Assembly (NCBI GenBank): GCA_020633195.1
Contig: JACKEC010000014.1
Coordinates: forward strand, 1,240,001-1,304,000
DNA: 64,000 bases
Reading direction: 5' to 3'
Source of the DNA: Sandaracinaceae bacterium
Lineage (GTDB): Bacteria > Myxococcota_A > Polyangia > Polyangiales > Sandaracinaceae
Of the stretch, positions 49,383-58,076 are shown piece after piece (the stretch's first letter is position 1; each line of letters opens with the position of its first letter). The notes beneath the pieces are model-generated. The model did no database searches. It was not told the origin of the DNA and saw nothing but the letters and a program-made list of their open reading frames with translations. The translations under genes were made by a program, and so were the position numbers.

Positions 49383-49916
49383 TCAGGGTCCGCGGTCTTC
49401 GAGCATCCCCCGGATCACGCTCGCGCATTGGCGGACGCTCCAGGATGCGTGCGACTCGAGGCGCGCCACCAGCGTGCGTACGGTGTGCTCGCGACCATCG
49501 ACGAGGTCTCGCACCACGAGGCAGTCGAGGACCCCCGCGCCCCAGGCCTGGATGCCTTCGTCGGGGTCGTCGAGGAACTCCTCTACCCAGGGCAGCGTCG
49601 TAACGTCGGCGACGACGCGCAGCAGCTCGACCGCCGCTCGACGCCGTTCGATGTCGTCGCTCTCGCGGTAGACCCGATAGCACTCGTGCATCGCCACCGG
49701 TGGTCGAAGCAGGGAGAGGACGCTCCGCACCAGCTCGAAGCCAGGGCGGAGATCCAAGTAGTGCGCAACCGCCAGTCTCAACTGCTCGGATCCGAGCAGT
49801 GCGTTCAGCGCGTCGCACGCGACCTGACCACCGCCTCGCTCGCCACGTTCCCCGAGGGTGCCCAGCTCGACCGCGAGGGCCGTCCAGTCGATGGGTTGCT
49901 CCGACGCGATGCGCAT
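49383..49916 (-). CDS. helical HEAT-like hypothetical protein
   Basis: A 177-residue helical protein (VACDALNALLGSEQLRLAVA, RRAAVELLRVVADVTTLPWV, DPDEGIQAWGAGVLDCLVVR). The last two segments resemble a HEAT repeat in which an Asp-Pro turn separates helices. No catalytic residues are evident. It may belong with the other HEAT-like gene at 48.2 kb, but sequences are too different to call them paralogues by eye. Confidence 0.7.
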   Translation of the reverse strand: MRIASEQPIDWTALAVELGTLGERGERGGGQVACDALNALLGSEQLRLAVAHYLDLRPGFELVRSVLSLLRPPVAMHECYRVYRESDDIERRRAAVELLRVVADVTTLPWVEEFLDDPDEGIQAWGAGVLDCLVVRDLVDGREHTVRTLVARLESHASWSVRQCASVIRGMLEDRGP

Positions 49917-49978
49917 TCGTGGATGCTATTCGCCGCGACGGAACTGCGGGAGCCCTCGGACGAGGGGCTCGTCGTCTC

Positions 49979-50394
49979 TCACCATCCGCGGATGAGCAGC
50001 GGCAGACCGAATCCCACCACACACGCCACGACCGCGAGGAAGCGCATCGTCCCGTGTAGACACCGAGTGGCTATCCCTCTCGCGACGCGGCAGAGCTCGC
50101 GCCACGCGGTTTCTTCGTCGGCGACCCTCACCTCACCGTGGGCTCGGTACGGGCCCCCCGTGGCGTCGACCGGGACCCGCAGCGTCGCGAGCGGCCCACG
50201 GACCCACGTCGGGAGGTGGGCGGAGGGAGTGCCACGCCCAGGAGGACGAGGATCTCGGGCCCCGTTGCTGGCTGGTACCAGTCGGGGGTGTCGAACGACC
50301 GCCGGACGAGGAGCGGCGCAGACCACACGAGCGCGGCCCCCGCCACGATCCACCCCGCGCGACGAGCGCCGACTCCCGCTCTGATCCGGCCCAC
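49979..50394 (-). pseudogene. small membrane protein, frame break near 50225
   Basis: Two frames join into one plausible protein of about 138 residues. From GTG 50394, GRIRAGVGARRAGWIVAGAA continues into a first membrane segment and YQPATGPEILVLLGVAL; after a shift near 50225, PTWVRGPLATLRVPVDATG, then VADEETAWRELCRVARGIAT and a final membrane helix (RFLAVVACVVGFGLPLLI). Layout is TM, E3-ligase/GIDE-like beta region, TM. Neither half alone looks complete, so an indel (real or error) is likely. Confidence 0.5.
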
Positions 50395-50624
50395 CGCCCT
50401 TAGAGGACAGGGGCGAGCAGTGGTTCCCCAGCGGTCGACAGGACTGCGGCGACTGAAGGGGCCTTCGCGCGAAGCGCAGCCGGCGCCGGTTGCTTCGCTT
50501 CGCGGCACGCACGGGGCGCAGCGCGACTGCAACAATCGTTAACAAGGCCGCAACGCGTCCTCACAAGTCGAGCTGAATGCTCCTCATGCAGTCGAACGGC
50601 TGCGCCTCGTTCAGGAGGAAGACC

Positions 50625-51800
50625 TTGAGAGCTCCCGCCATCGCACTCTGTTCGCTCCTCACGTTGTCCGGGTGCGGCGACACCGCGGCCGAGGCCGACT
50701 CGGGCGCCACGTCGGACTCCGGGAGCTACGACTCCGGTGGAACCGACGCCGCGGGATCCGACTCCGGTGGATCCGACGCCGGCGCGACGACGACGGACTG
50801 CACGTCGCCCGACCAGGCCGCGACGGCGGTGTGCGGGGTGGAGGCGTTCCTCGCGACGCTCTCGGCGGACCAGCGCGACGCGGTGACCTACGACTTCTCG
50901 GACTCGACGGACAAGACCTGCTGGTCGAACCTCCCCGGGCAAGCCCGGGCGGGCGTGGCGTTCGGCGACCTGAGCGAGTCGAGCCGGGCCGCGGCGATGG
51001 CGGTGGCGGCCACGGTGCTCAGCGACGACGGCTACCAGGAGCTGCGCGGCCTGCTCGCGGCCGACGACTACTTGAACGAGCAGGGCGGCGGAGGCGGCGG
51101 TGGTCCGGGCGGGCTCGCGTACGGCTCGGACAACGCGCACTTCGCGATCTTCGGGACCCCCTCGACCACCAGCGACTGGATGCTCGCCATCGGCAACCAC
51201 CACATGGCCTACAACATCACGTTCGTCGCAGGCACCGGCTACCCGACGCCGTCGCATCAGGGCGCAGAGCCACGGGGCGAGTTCACGATCGACAGCGAGA
51301 CCTTCGGTCCCCTCGTCGGCGAAGGCGACGCCTTCGTCGCGCTCTTCGGCGCGCTCGACTCGACCCAGCTCGGCGCCGCTCGCATCAGCGGAACGTACGG
51401 TGACGTGCTCCTCGGCCCGCGCGAGTACTGCACCGGCTCCTACGACTCGGTGACGTTCCCGTCCGGCTCGGGGCGCGAAGGCGTGCTCGTCTCGTCCTTG
51501 AGCGCGGAGCAGCAAACGCTCGTCACGGCGGCCATCGAGCAGTGGGTGCGGGACTACGAGCCGTTCATCGCGGACGGGCTCGTCACGGCTTACACGTCGG
51601 CCTCCGCGTACGCAGACACCTACGTCGGGTGGGCCGGTTCGAGCAGCGGCCCGGACGTGACGGTCAACGGAACTTACTTCCGCATCGACGGTCCGCGGGT
51701 CTGGATCGAGCTGTCCTGTCAGAACGGGGTGGTCCTGAGCGGGACGCACTACCACAGCATCTATCGCGACCGATCGTTCGACTACGGGTCGGTGCTCTGA
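50625..51800 (+). CDS. DUF3500-family lipoprotein
   Basis: A 391-residue exported lipoprotein. TTG 50625 is chosen because AGGAGG (50613-50618) sits 6 nt upstream and a compact signal peptide follows (RAPAIALCSLLTLSGC, lipobox LSGC); ATG 50577 would add an unnatural lead. A Ser/Asp/Gly spacer (residues about 20-55) precedes the DUF3500 domain: AFLATLSADQRDAVTYDFSD, KTCWSNLP, RAGVAFGDLSESSRAAAM and the terminal TYFRIDGPRVWIELSCQNG...THYHSIYRDRSFDYGSVL. Function of the family is unknown. It lies 2 bp before a HupE/UreJ-like gene and is probably co-expressed. Confidence 0.9.
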   Translation: MRAPAIALCSLLTLSGCGDTAAEADSGATSDSGSYDSGGTDAAGSDSGGSDAGATTTDCTSPDQAATAVCGVEAFLATLSADQRDAVTYDFSDSTDKTCWSNLPGQARAGVAFGDLSESSRAAAMAVAATVLSDDGYQELRGLLAADDYLNEQGGGGGGGPGGLAYGSDNAHFAIFGTPSTTSDWMLAIGNHHMAYNITFVAGTGYPTPSHQGAEPRGEFTIDSETFGPLVGEGDAFVALFGALDSTQLGAARISGTYGDVLLGPREYCTGSYDSVTFPSGSGREGVLVSSLSAEQQTLVTAAIEQWVRDYEPFIADGLVTAYTSASAYADTYVGWAGSSSGPDVTVNGTYFRIDGPRVWIELSCQNGVVLSGTHYHSIYRDRSFDYGSVL

Positions 51801-51802
51801 GC

Positions 51803-53272
51803 GTGCAGCGCGCGCTCGCCGCTACATCGTTCGCGCTGGTCACGCTGGTCGCGCCAGCGGCGCGCGCGCATCCCTCCGAACCGTGCCGCTTGGAGCTGTC
51901 GTTCCGGCCAGACGCGGTCGATGCGACGCTCCACCTTCCGGTCGACGATCTCGGGCTCGCCCTCGCGGCCACCTGGGGAGACGAGTCGCTGAGGGACCTC
52001 GTCTCGCACCCAGAGCGGTTCGACGCGGCCTTCGCGCAGCGCCTGCGCGACTACGTCGCTCGGCACGTCGAGCTCAGAGACGAGCGCGGCGTCGTGTTCG
52101 AGGAGCAGGTGGGACCGCCGCGCTGGATCCCCGAGCGCGAAGCCCCCTTCGTGGTGGTGCCGATCCGGCTCGCACCCCCGCGTGACCACGCCCCGAGCGC
52201 CCTGCACTTGAGGGCGGACACCGTCACGCACGAGGTGGTGACCCAGCGAACGCTCGTCTTCGTGACCCACGACTTCGAGCGGGCGGACCTCGACGGCTCC
52301 GAGCGGGTCATCGCGGTCGTACGGCGCGGCGACGGCGACCTGACGTTCGACCGTCGAGACGCGTCGGTGTGGCGCGGCGCCGCGGCGATGCTCGAGCTCG
52401 GCGCGCGCCACATCGCCGAGGGGATCGACCACTTGCTCTTCGTCTTCGTGCTCCTGCTCGCCGCCCCGCTCGAGCCAAGCGAGGGCTCGTGGTGGCAGCG
52501 GAGGTGGGCGGCGCCTCGATCCCTCCGGGCCACGTTGCGGAGGCTGTTCGTCGTGGTCACCGCCTTCACCCTCGGCCACTCGATCACGCTCGCCCTGGGC
52601 GCGAGCGGCGCGCTGCCGCCCTCGGCGACGCTCGTCGAGGTCCTCGTCGGCGCCTCGATCGCGATCGGCGCGGTCAACGCGATCCGCCCCCTCTTCGGCG
52701 CGCGCGAGGCGCTCATCGGCGGTGGCTTCGGGCTCGTGCACGGGCTCGCCTTCGCCGAGACGCTGCGCGACATCGGGCTGCGAGACGCGGAGCTCGTGAT
52801 CTCGCTCGCCGGGTTCAACCTCGGCATCGAGGCGGTGCAGCTCGGGATGGGGCTCGTCGTCGCCCCGCTCCTCGTCGTGGCCGCGCGCGGCCCCGGCTAC
52901 GCGGCTCTTCGCGGGCTCGCGGCGACCGGCGCGCTCGTCGCGTCCGGGGCGTGGGTGCTCGAGCGGATCACCGCGACGCCGAACGCGCTCTCGGCGGCGC
53001 TCGAGCGCGCGGCCCTCAGCCCGGAGTCCACGAGCGTGGCGCTGGTGGGGTCGCTCGTCCTCTGGGTGGTGGCGGCGCGCAGCTCGTACCTCCTGCGCAG
53101 GCGCCTTTCGTCGTCCGGCCGCTGGCTGAGGAGCTTGGCCCTTCGTTGCGGCTTCGGCTCGATCGACGCTCCTCCGTTCGATCACAGTCCCGGCTTGGAT
53201 TTATGTACTGACTCGCAGACAATTGATTCGAGGCCGGGGCTCGGTCGACGCATCAAACGCGAATCGGTATGA
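51803..53272 (+). CDS. HupE/UreJ-like membrane protein with signal peptide
   Basis: About 489 residues from GTG 51803. The signal peptide (ATSFALVTLVAPAARA) leads to a 200-residue periplasmic domain beginning HPSEPCRLELSF, then six or so membrane helices. The HupE/UreJ_2-type signature is present: GARHIAEGIDHLLFVFVLLLAA, FTLGHSITLALGASG, GAREALIGGGFGLVHGLAFAE and FNLGIEAVQLGMGLVVAP. His-rich first helices in this family suggest metal (nickel) transport or sensing. The last 40 residues look non-native, and the tetR promoter lies inside them, so the C-terminus may be an accretion. Follows the DUF3500 gene by 2 bp. Confidence 0.87.
   Translation: MQRALAATSFALVTLVAPAARAHPSEPCRLELSFRPDAVDATLHLPVDDLGLALAATWGDESLRDLVSHPERFDAAFAQRLRDYVARHVELRDERGVVFEEQVGPPRWIPEREAPFVVVPIRLAPPRDHAPSALHLRADTVTHEVVTQRTLVFVTHDFERADLDGSERVIAVVRRGDGDLTFDRRDASVWRGAAAMLELGARHIAEGIDHLLFVFVLLLAAPLEPSEGSWWQRRWAAPRSLRATLRRLFVVVTAFTLGHSITLALGASGALPPSATLVEVLVGASIAIGAVNAIRPLFGAREALIGGGFGLVHGLAFAETLRDIGLRDAELVISLAGFNLGIEAVQLGMGLVVAPLLVVAARGPGYAALRGLAATGALVASGAWVLERITATPNALSAALERAALSPESTSVALVGSLVLWVVAARSSYLLRRRLSSSGRWLRSLALRCGFGSIDAPPFDHSPGLDLCTDSQTIDSRPGLGRRIKRESV
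53195..53223 (+). promoter_or_regulatory. tetR promoter with possible operator
   Basis: TTGGAT (53195-53200), 17-bp spacer, GACAAT (53218-53223). The spacer contains CTG-ACTCG-CAG within TGT...ACA (53204-53221), a possible imperfect autoregulatory operator. Confidence 0.4.
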
Positions 53273-53276
53273 AGTA

Positions 53277-53891
53277 GTGGCTTCAGGCAAGCGAAGAGGT
53301 CGGCCGCGCAAGTTCGTCGAGGAGGACGCGCTCGACGCGATCACGGATCTGTTCTGGAGGCAGGGCTTCGCGGGGACGTCGCTCGAGATGCTGTCCGCGT
53401 CGACCGGCGTCGGTCGGCCGAGCCTCTACGCGACGTTCGGCGAGAAGGAGGCGATGTACGTCGCGGCGCTGCAGAACTTCTTCGCGCGGGTGGAGCGGCG
53501 GACCGGGGCTATCGTCGGCGGCGACGGCGCGGCGGCGGACGTGGTGCGCCGCATCTTCGAGAGCCTGATCGAGCTCTACACGAGCCCCGAGGCTCGAGGG
53601 TGCCTCGTCGTCTGCACCGCGCCCGCGGAGGCAGCCTCGCACGAGGTGGTGCAGGGCGAGCTGAGGCGGGTCGTCACGGCGGTGGACGGACGGTTCGCCG
53701 CGATCCTGGAGAAGGCTCGGGCGCGGGGTGAGCTCTCGGAGGCCGCGGACCCGACGTCGCTCGCGGCCATCCTCGCGGCGGTGACCCACACGCTGGCGGT
53801 GCGCGCCCGCGCCGGGGTTCCAGCGGGCGAGCTTCGCGCGATCGCGGACGCCGCGGTGGAGCTCGTGTTCGAGCGCGGCGGTGCGGGCTGA
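53277..53891 (+). CDS. TetR/AcrR-family regulator
   Basis: A 204-residue repressor. The N-terminal HTH reads KRRGRPRKFVEEDALDAITD, LFWRQGFAGTSLEMLSASTG and GVGRPSLYATFGEKEAMYVA. The ligand domain has a Cys-containing EARGCLVVCTAPAEAASHEV, a pattern typical of the AcrR-like GRPRxF subgroup that controls oxidoreductases and GST-type genes. GTG 53277 is chosen, as the reading from 53223 would start inside the promoter. The convergent GST gene 39 bp away could be a target but points the other way. Confidence 0.9.
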   Translation: MASGKRRGRPRKFVEEDALDAITDLFWRQGFAGTSLEMLSASTGVGRPSLYATFGEKEAMYVAALQNFFARVERRTGAIVGGDGAAADVVRRIFESLIELYTSPEARGCLVVCTAPAEAASHEVVQGELRRVVTAVDGRFAAILEKARARGELSEAADPTSLAAILAAVTHTLAVRARAGVPAGELRAIADAAVELVFERGGAG

Positions 53892-53930
53892 TCCCACGCG
53901 CCGCGCGCTGTCCTTGCCGCGCTTGGCGCT

Positions 53931-54560
53931 TCAGGCGGGGCCCCACGCCGATCGAAACGCGGGACGCGCCTGGAGCCGCTCGAGCCACGCGGCGATGCGC
54001 GCGTGATCGTCGAGCGAGGCGCCCGTGTGCTTCGCGTAGAAGACCACGTTGCCGACGACGAGATCGACGAGCGAGTAGTCCGCGCCGAGCACGTAGGGAC
54101 GATCCGCGAGGCGTCCCTCGAGCACGTCGAGCAGGCCGCGGAGCTCTGCTCGCGCGAAATCGGCGAGCGGCGCGTGGTGCAGCTTCGCGTCCACCCGCTC
54201 GCTCGACGCCCACAGTATGCAGCGGAGGACCGGGCCGAAGGAGGCATACGACCACGTCGTCCACGACAGCGCGACGAGTCGCGCCGGGTCGTCGGCGGCC
54301 GGCCACAGGCCTCGCTCGACGCCGTAGCGATCACCGAGCCACTGAAGGATGGCCAGCGCCTCGAACATCGGGGTCCCGTCCACCACCAGGGTCGGGACCT
54401 TGCCGTTGGGGTTGAGCGCGAGGAACTCGGGCGTGCGCTGCTTGCCCTGCGCGAGGTCGAGCATCACCCGCTCGTGGGGGACGTCGAGCTCGTCGAAGGC
54501 GTGAACGACGGGGGTCGCGCTGGAGAACGGGGCGGCGTAGAGGACCATCTGAGGGTGCAT
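53931..54560 (-). CDS. glutathione S-transferase
   Basis: A 209-residue GST. The thioredoxin-fold N-domain shows MVLYAAPFSSATPVVHAFDE, PEFLALNPNGKVPTLVVDG (cis-Pro loop) and PMFEALAILQWLGDRYG (glutathione-contact Glu). The C-domain is helical with GLLDVLEGRLADRPYVLGAD and YSLVDLVVGNVVFYAKH. The N-terminal catalytic residue is not certain (Ser10/Ser11). ATG 54560 has AAAGGAG 6 nt upstream. It is divergent from a WYL regulator with an inverted repeat between them. Confidence 0.93.
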   Translation of the reverse strand: MHPQMVLYAAPFSSATPVVHAFDELDVPHERVMLDLAQGKQRTPEFLALNPNGKVPTLVVDGTPMFEALAILQWLGDRYGVERGLWPAADDPARLVALSWTTWSYASFGPVLRCILWASSERVDAKLHHAPLADFARAELRGLLDVLEGRLADRPYVLGADYSLVDLVVGNVVFYAKHTGASLDDHARIAAWLERLQARPAFRSAWGPA

Positions 54561-54590
54561 CGGGGCTCCTTTCGGGTTGGAGATCACCCT

Positions 54591-54617
54591 AGGACCCATC
54601 GCGGACAGGTTCGGTCC
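54591..54617. promoter_or_regulatory. possible operator between GST and WYL genes
   Basis: GGAC-AGGTTCG-GTCC (54603-54617), with a related AGGACC at 54591-54596. It lies in the 83-bp divergent spacer where the YafY-type regulator would be expected to act. Confidence 0.4.
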
Positions 54618-54643
54618 TCGATACATGCGATGCTGCGAGAAAG

Positions 54644-55600
54644 ATGCTCGAGACCTCCGCCCGGTTGCTCCGCCTGCTCGCCTTGCTCCAGGGGCGACGG
54701 TTCTGGACCGGGAAGGCGTTGGCGGAGGAGCTCGAGGTCACCGGCCGCACGCTCCGGCGCGACGTCGATCGGCTGCGCAGCCTCGGCTATCCGGTGGAGT
54801 CGAGCGGCGGCGTCGCGGGTGGCTACCAGCTCGGGGTCGGCGCGGTCCTGCCGCCGCTGCTGCTCGACGACGAGGAGGCCATCGCCATCTCGCTCGCGCT
54901 TCGCACGGGCGCGACGGGGTCGATCGAGGGCATCGAGGAGACCTCGCTGCGCGCGCTGAGCAAGCTCGAGCGGCTGCTCCCGAAGCGGCTGCAGGAGCGG
55001 ATGCGGATGATGCGCACGGCCGTCGTGCCGCTGCCGCTCCTGGGTGAGCGAGCGAGCGCGGAGGTGCTCACCGCGCTCGCGGACGCGAGCCGCGAACGTC
55101 GGGTGGTCACGTTCGCGTACAAGAACGTGTCCGGGGAGGCCACCGACAGGGAGGTGGAGCCGCACGGCCTCGTGCACACGGGCGTGCGCTGGTACCTCGT
55201 CGCCTGGGATCGGGTCCGCGAGGACTGGCGGACGTTCCGGGTGGACCGCGTCACCGACGCGCCCGAGCCGCGAGGCGCGTTCACGCCACGCATCGTGCCG
55301 GGCGGCGACCTCGGCGACTACGTGTCGCGCTCGGTGACCTCGGCGCCCTACCCCGTGCGCGTGAAGGTGATCCTGCGCGCTCCGCTCGAGCGCGTGGCGT
55401 CGAAGGTCAGCCCGACCGCCGCGCGCCTCGTCGCCGACGGCCCCGATCGCTGCCGGCTCGAAGCGGGCGGACCGAGCCTCGACCTGCTCGCGCTCTACAT
55501 CGCGGCGATCGGAGAGGAGCTCGAGGTGGTCGAGCCGCCCGAGCTGAGAGCCGCGTTCGAGCGCCTCGCCGGCCGACTCCTCCGCGCCGCGACCGCGTAG
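54644..55600 (+). CDS. YafY-type WYL-domain transcriptional regulator
   Basis: A 318-residue regulator. The N-terminal winged HTH (residues 1-60) reads RLLRLLALLQGRRFWTGKAL, GRTLRRDVDRLRSLGYPV. The WYL ligand/nucleic-acid-sensing domain begins about residue 135 with DASRERRVVTFAYKNVSG, EVEPHGLVHTGVRWYLVAWD (the W-Y-L core) and WRTFRVDRVTDAPEPRGAF, followed by the WCX domain to the end. It probably controls the divergent GST gene and itself through the inverted repeat in the 83-bp spacer. Confidence 0.94.
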   Translation: MLETSARLLRLLALLQGRRFWTGKALAEELEVTGRTLRRDVDRLRSLGYPVESSGGVAGGYQLGVGAVLPPLLLDDEEAIAISLALRTGATGSIEGIEETSLRALSKLERLLPKRLQERMRMMRTAVVPLPLLGERASAEVLTALADASRERRVVTFAYKNVSGEATDREVEPHGLVHTGVRWYLVAWDRVREDWRTFRVDRVTDAPEPRGAFTPRIVPGGDLGDYVSRSVTSAPYPVRVKVILRAPLERVASKVSPTAARLVADGPDRCRLEAGGPSLDLLALYIAAIGEELEVVEPPELRAAFERLAGRLLRAATA

Positions 55601-55630
55601 CGCGCGGCGATGAAGTCGACGAACGCGAGC

Positions 55631-56491
55631 CTACTTCAGGGCGAACACGGGCATGTGTCGCGCGTCGCCGTAGTCCTCGATCCGCGGCAGGTTCTTCAGG
55701 ACCTCCATGTCCTCGGCGCTGATCTGGAAGTCGACCTCGGCGTTGGTCTTCATGTGCGCCGGGTTGGCGGTCTTGGGCAGCGGGAGGAGCCCGAGCTCGA
55801 GGGTGTAGCGAATCGACAGCTGCGGCACCGAGACGCCATACCGCTCGGCCATCCCCGCGACGCGCTCGTTGCTCATCAACGCGCCGTGGGCGATCGGCGA
55901 GTAGGCCTCGACGAGGATGCCCTCGCTCTGCGTGTAGCGGATCAGCTCCGCTGGCGTGTTGCTGATGTGCGCCAAGATCTGGTTCACCATCGGCCGGACC
56001 GAGCAGGACCCGAGGATGTTCTCGAGGTCGACGCGCTCGAAGTTCGACACGCCGATGGCCCTCAGCTTGCCGGCCTCGTAGGCCTCCTCGAGCGCACGCC
56101 AGGCCTCTCGGTTGCCCTCGAGGAAGCGCTCCTCCTCGCCGAAGCGCGTCCACGGCTGCGGGCTGTGGATGATCATCAGGTCGATGACGTCGAGCCCGAG
56201 GCGCTTCAGGGAGCCGTCGATGGAGCGGACCGCTTCGGCGTGAGACTTCACCTCGGCGGCGAGCTTCGTGGTGACGAAGAGCTGCTCGCGCGGTAGCCCG
56301 GAGGAGCGGACGCCGTCGCCGACCCCGGTCTCGTTCTGGTAGGCCTGCGCCGTGTCGATGTGGCGATAGCCGAGGGCGACGGCCTCCCGGACGGCCTCGG
56401 CGACCGCGTCGTCGGGGATCATCCAGGTGCCGAGCCCGAGCTTGGGGATCTCGACGCCGTTCGCGAGCGTGTAGTGGTCTCGGAGAATCAT
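55631..56491 (-). CDS. aldo/keto reductase
   Basis: A 286-residue AKR of the 2,5-diketo-gluconate reductase type, NADPH-dependent. The catalytic tetrad is visible: Asp and Tyr in YRHIDTAQAYQNE, Lys in FVTTKLAAEVKS, His in DLMIIHSPQPW. LGLGTWMIPDDAV at the start, AIGVSNFERVDLENIL and SIRYTLELGLLPLPKTANP (cofactor site) complete the family pattern. Substrate unknown. It lies downstream of a cupin gene on the same strand, separated by three palindromes. Confidence 0.94.
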   Translation of the reverse strand: MILRDHYTLANGVEIPKLGLGTWMIPDDAVAEAVREAVALGYRHIDTAQAYQNETGVGDGVRSSGLPREQLFVTTKLAAEVKSHAEAVRSIDGSLKRLGLDVIDLMIIHSPQPWTRFGEEERFLEGNREAWRALEEAYEAGKLRAIGVSNFERVDLENILGSCSVRPMVNQILAHISNTPAELIRYTQSEGILVEAYSPIAHGALMSNERVAGMAERYGVSVPQLSIRYTLELGLLPLPKTANPAHMKTNAEVDFQISAEDMEVLKNLPRIEDYGDARHMPVFALK

Positions 56492-56516
56492 GTTCGTCTC
56501 CTCAAGGTCTGTCGAT

Positions 56517-56607
56517 AAATCGCCTCCGGCGATTTCTCTCCGGCGAGGGGCAAGCCCCTCGCGCTCCCCACTGAGATCCTCCGACGCTTCGCGTCGTCGG
56601 ACTCAGT
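56517..56607. repeat. cluster of three short-loop palindromes
   Basis: AAATCGCC-TCC-GGCGATTT (56517-56535), GCGAGGGGC-AA-GCCCCTCGC (56543-56562) and a larger fold with ACTGAG/CTCAGT outside TCCGAC/GTCGGA (56570-56607). The last contains the 24-bp string also found at 20600-20623 and covers the cupin stop codon. Confidence 0.75.
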
Positions 56608-57034
56608 CCTTCTTCACCGGCGTGGCGAGGTAGACCTCGTCGGGCACCGGCTCCATCCAGTCGACGGGGCTGCCGTTCAGCGCCTCGTTGATCGCGACGT
56701 GCTGCATGGCGCTGAGGTCCGTCGCGCCATGCCAGTGACGGCGGCCACAGCTGCACCAGATCAGATCGCCGGGGCGGATCTCGGTCTTCGGCCCGCCTTC
56801 ACACTGCGTCCAGCCCACGCCGTGGGTGACGAGCAGGATCTGCCCGAGGGGGTGCGTGTGCCAGTGGGTGCGCGCGCCCGGCTCGAAGCTCACCACCGCG
56901 ACGCCCACCCGAGCGGGCTCGGGCGCGGGGAAGTAGCTGTCGATGCGGACACGCCCGGTGAACGTCGCGGCGGGCCCCTCCACCGCTTTCACGGAGCCCG
57001 CTCGTTGAATCCTCATCGCGTCGTCGGTGCTCAT
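56603..57034 (-). CDS. cupin-domain protein
   Basis: A 143-residue single-domain cupin. Motif 1 is GARTHWHTHPLGQILLVTHG (metal-binding His, His and Glu/Gln); motif 2 is GDLIWCSCGRRHWHGATD (third His). Such small cupins with HWHTHP and RHWHGA occur as carboxymuconolactone- or mandelonitrile-lyase-like enzymes near aldo/keto reductases and LysR regulators, which is the context here. Activity not assigned. Divergent from LysR. Confidence 0.9.
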   Translation of the reverse strand: MSTDDAMRIQRAGSVKAVEGPAATFTGRVRIDSYFPAPEPARVGVAVVSFEPGARTHWHTHPLGQILLVTHGVGWTQCEGGPKTEIRPGDLIWCSCGRRHWHGATDLSAMQHVAINEALNGSPVDWMEPVPDEVYLATPVKKD

Positions 57035-57172
57035 CGTCGCCTCCTTCGAGAGGAACCTATGGCCGGGGGCAGGGACGAACTAGACCGCACGCGGTTGACG
57101 CCGTGGTAAGCAGAGCTCAACAATCACCCGGAACGCACCCGTCCTCGATGGACAGTGCGGTCCCCCTGACCC

Positions 57173-58072
57173 GTGAACGCGCCGCCCTTCGCCCAGCTCC
57201 AGGCCTTCCTCGCGGTCGCGCGCGAAGGGAGCTTCAGCGCCGCCGCGCGCGAGCTCGGCGTGTCGCGGTCGGCGATCAGCCAAGCGGTGCGGCAGCTCGA
57301 GCGCCAGCTCGACGCGGTGTTGCTCACTCGGACGACGCGGAGCGTCTCGCTGACGAGCGCGGGGCGGCGCCTCGTCGAGAACGCAGACCCCGCCCTCGAG
57401 CAGCTGCGCGCGGCGCTCGTCGAGGTGCAGACCGATCGAGGCGACGCGACGGGCAGCGTCCGGCTGTCGGTGCCGCGCGCGGCCGTGCCCCTCGTGATCG
57501 ATCCCGTCGTCCCCGTGTTTCGCGCGCGGCATCCGCGAGTCTCCGTCGAGGTCGTGGTGGAGGATCGCCTCGTCGACGTCGTCGCGGAGGGATACGACGC
57601 CGGCGTTCGGCTCAGCGAGAGCGTGGACCTCGACATGGCGCAGCTCCGGGTCACCGATCCCTTCCGCTTCGTCGTCGTCGGCTCGCCCGGATACCTCGCG
57701 CGGCACCAAGCGCCGAAGCGACCGAGGGATCTCCTCGAGCACGAGTGCATCACGTTCCGCTCACCGACCTCGGGCGACCTCTACGCGTGGGAGCTCGAGC
57801 GAGGCGGGCGGAGCTGGCGCATCCCCGTGCGCGGTCACGTCGTCGCGAACGAACCGGGGCTGTGCGTGGACATGGCGCTGCTCGGCCTCGGCCTCGCGTA
57901 CACGATGGAGCCCGAAGTCGCCGAGCCCCTGCGTACGGGTGCGCTCGTTCGCGTCCTCGCGCCGTACGAGCCCGAGGTGCCCGGCTTCTTTCTCTTCTAC
58001 CCGAGCCGCGCCCAGAGCTCGCCGGCGCTCCGGCGCTTCATCGAGGTCGTGAAGGACGTGCTGAGGCGTTGA
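57173..58072 (+). CDS. LysR-family regulator
   Basis: A 299-residue LysR regulator starting at GTG 57173. The N-terminal HTH is FAQLQAFLAVAREGSFSAAA, ELGVSRSAISQAVRQLERQL, RTTRSVSLTSAGRRLV. The effector domain begins about residue 90 (GSVRLSVPRAAVPLVIDPVV) with YDAGVRLSESVDLDMAQLR typical of the TetR-independent AAA/quinone-responsive LysR subgroup. It is divergent from the cupin-AKR pair, the classic arrangement for regulator and target. The 138-bp spacer should hold a T-N11-A box, which I could not fix with confidence. Confidence 0.94.
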   Translation: MNAPPFAQLQAFLAVAREGSFSAAARELGVSRSAISQAVRQLERQLDAVLLTRTTRSVSLTSAGRRLVENADPALEQLRAALVEVQTDRGDATGSVRLSVPRAAVPLVIDPVVPVFRARHPRVSVEVVVEDRLVDVVAEGYDAGVRLSESVDLDMAQLRVTDPFRFVVVGSPGYLARHQAPKRPRDLLEHECITFRSPTSGDLYAWELERGGRSWRIPVRGHVVANEPGLCVDMALLGLGLAYTMEPEVAEPLRTGALVRVLAPYEPEVPGFFLFYPSRAQSSPALRRFIEVVKDVLRR

Positions 58073-58076
58073 GCCG

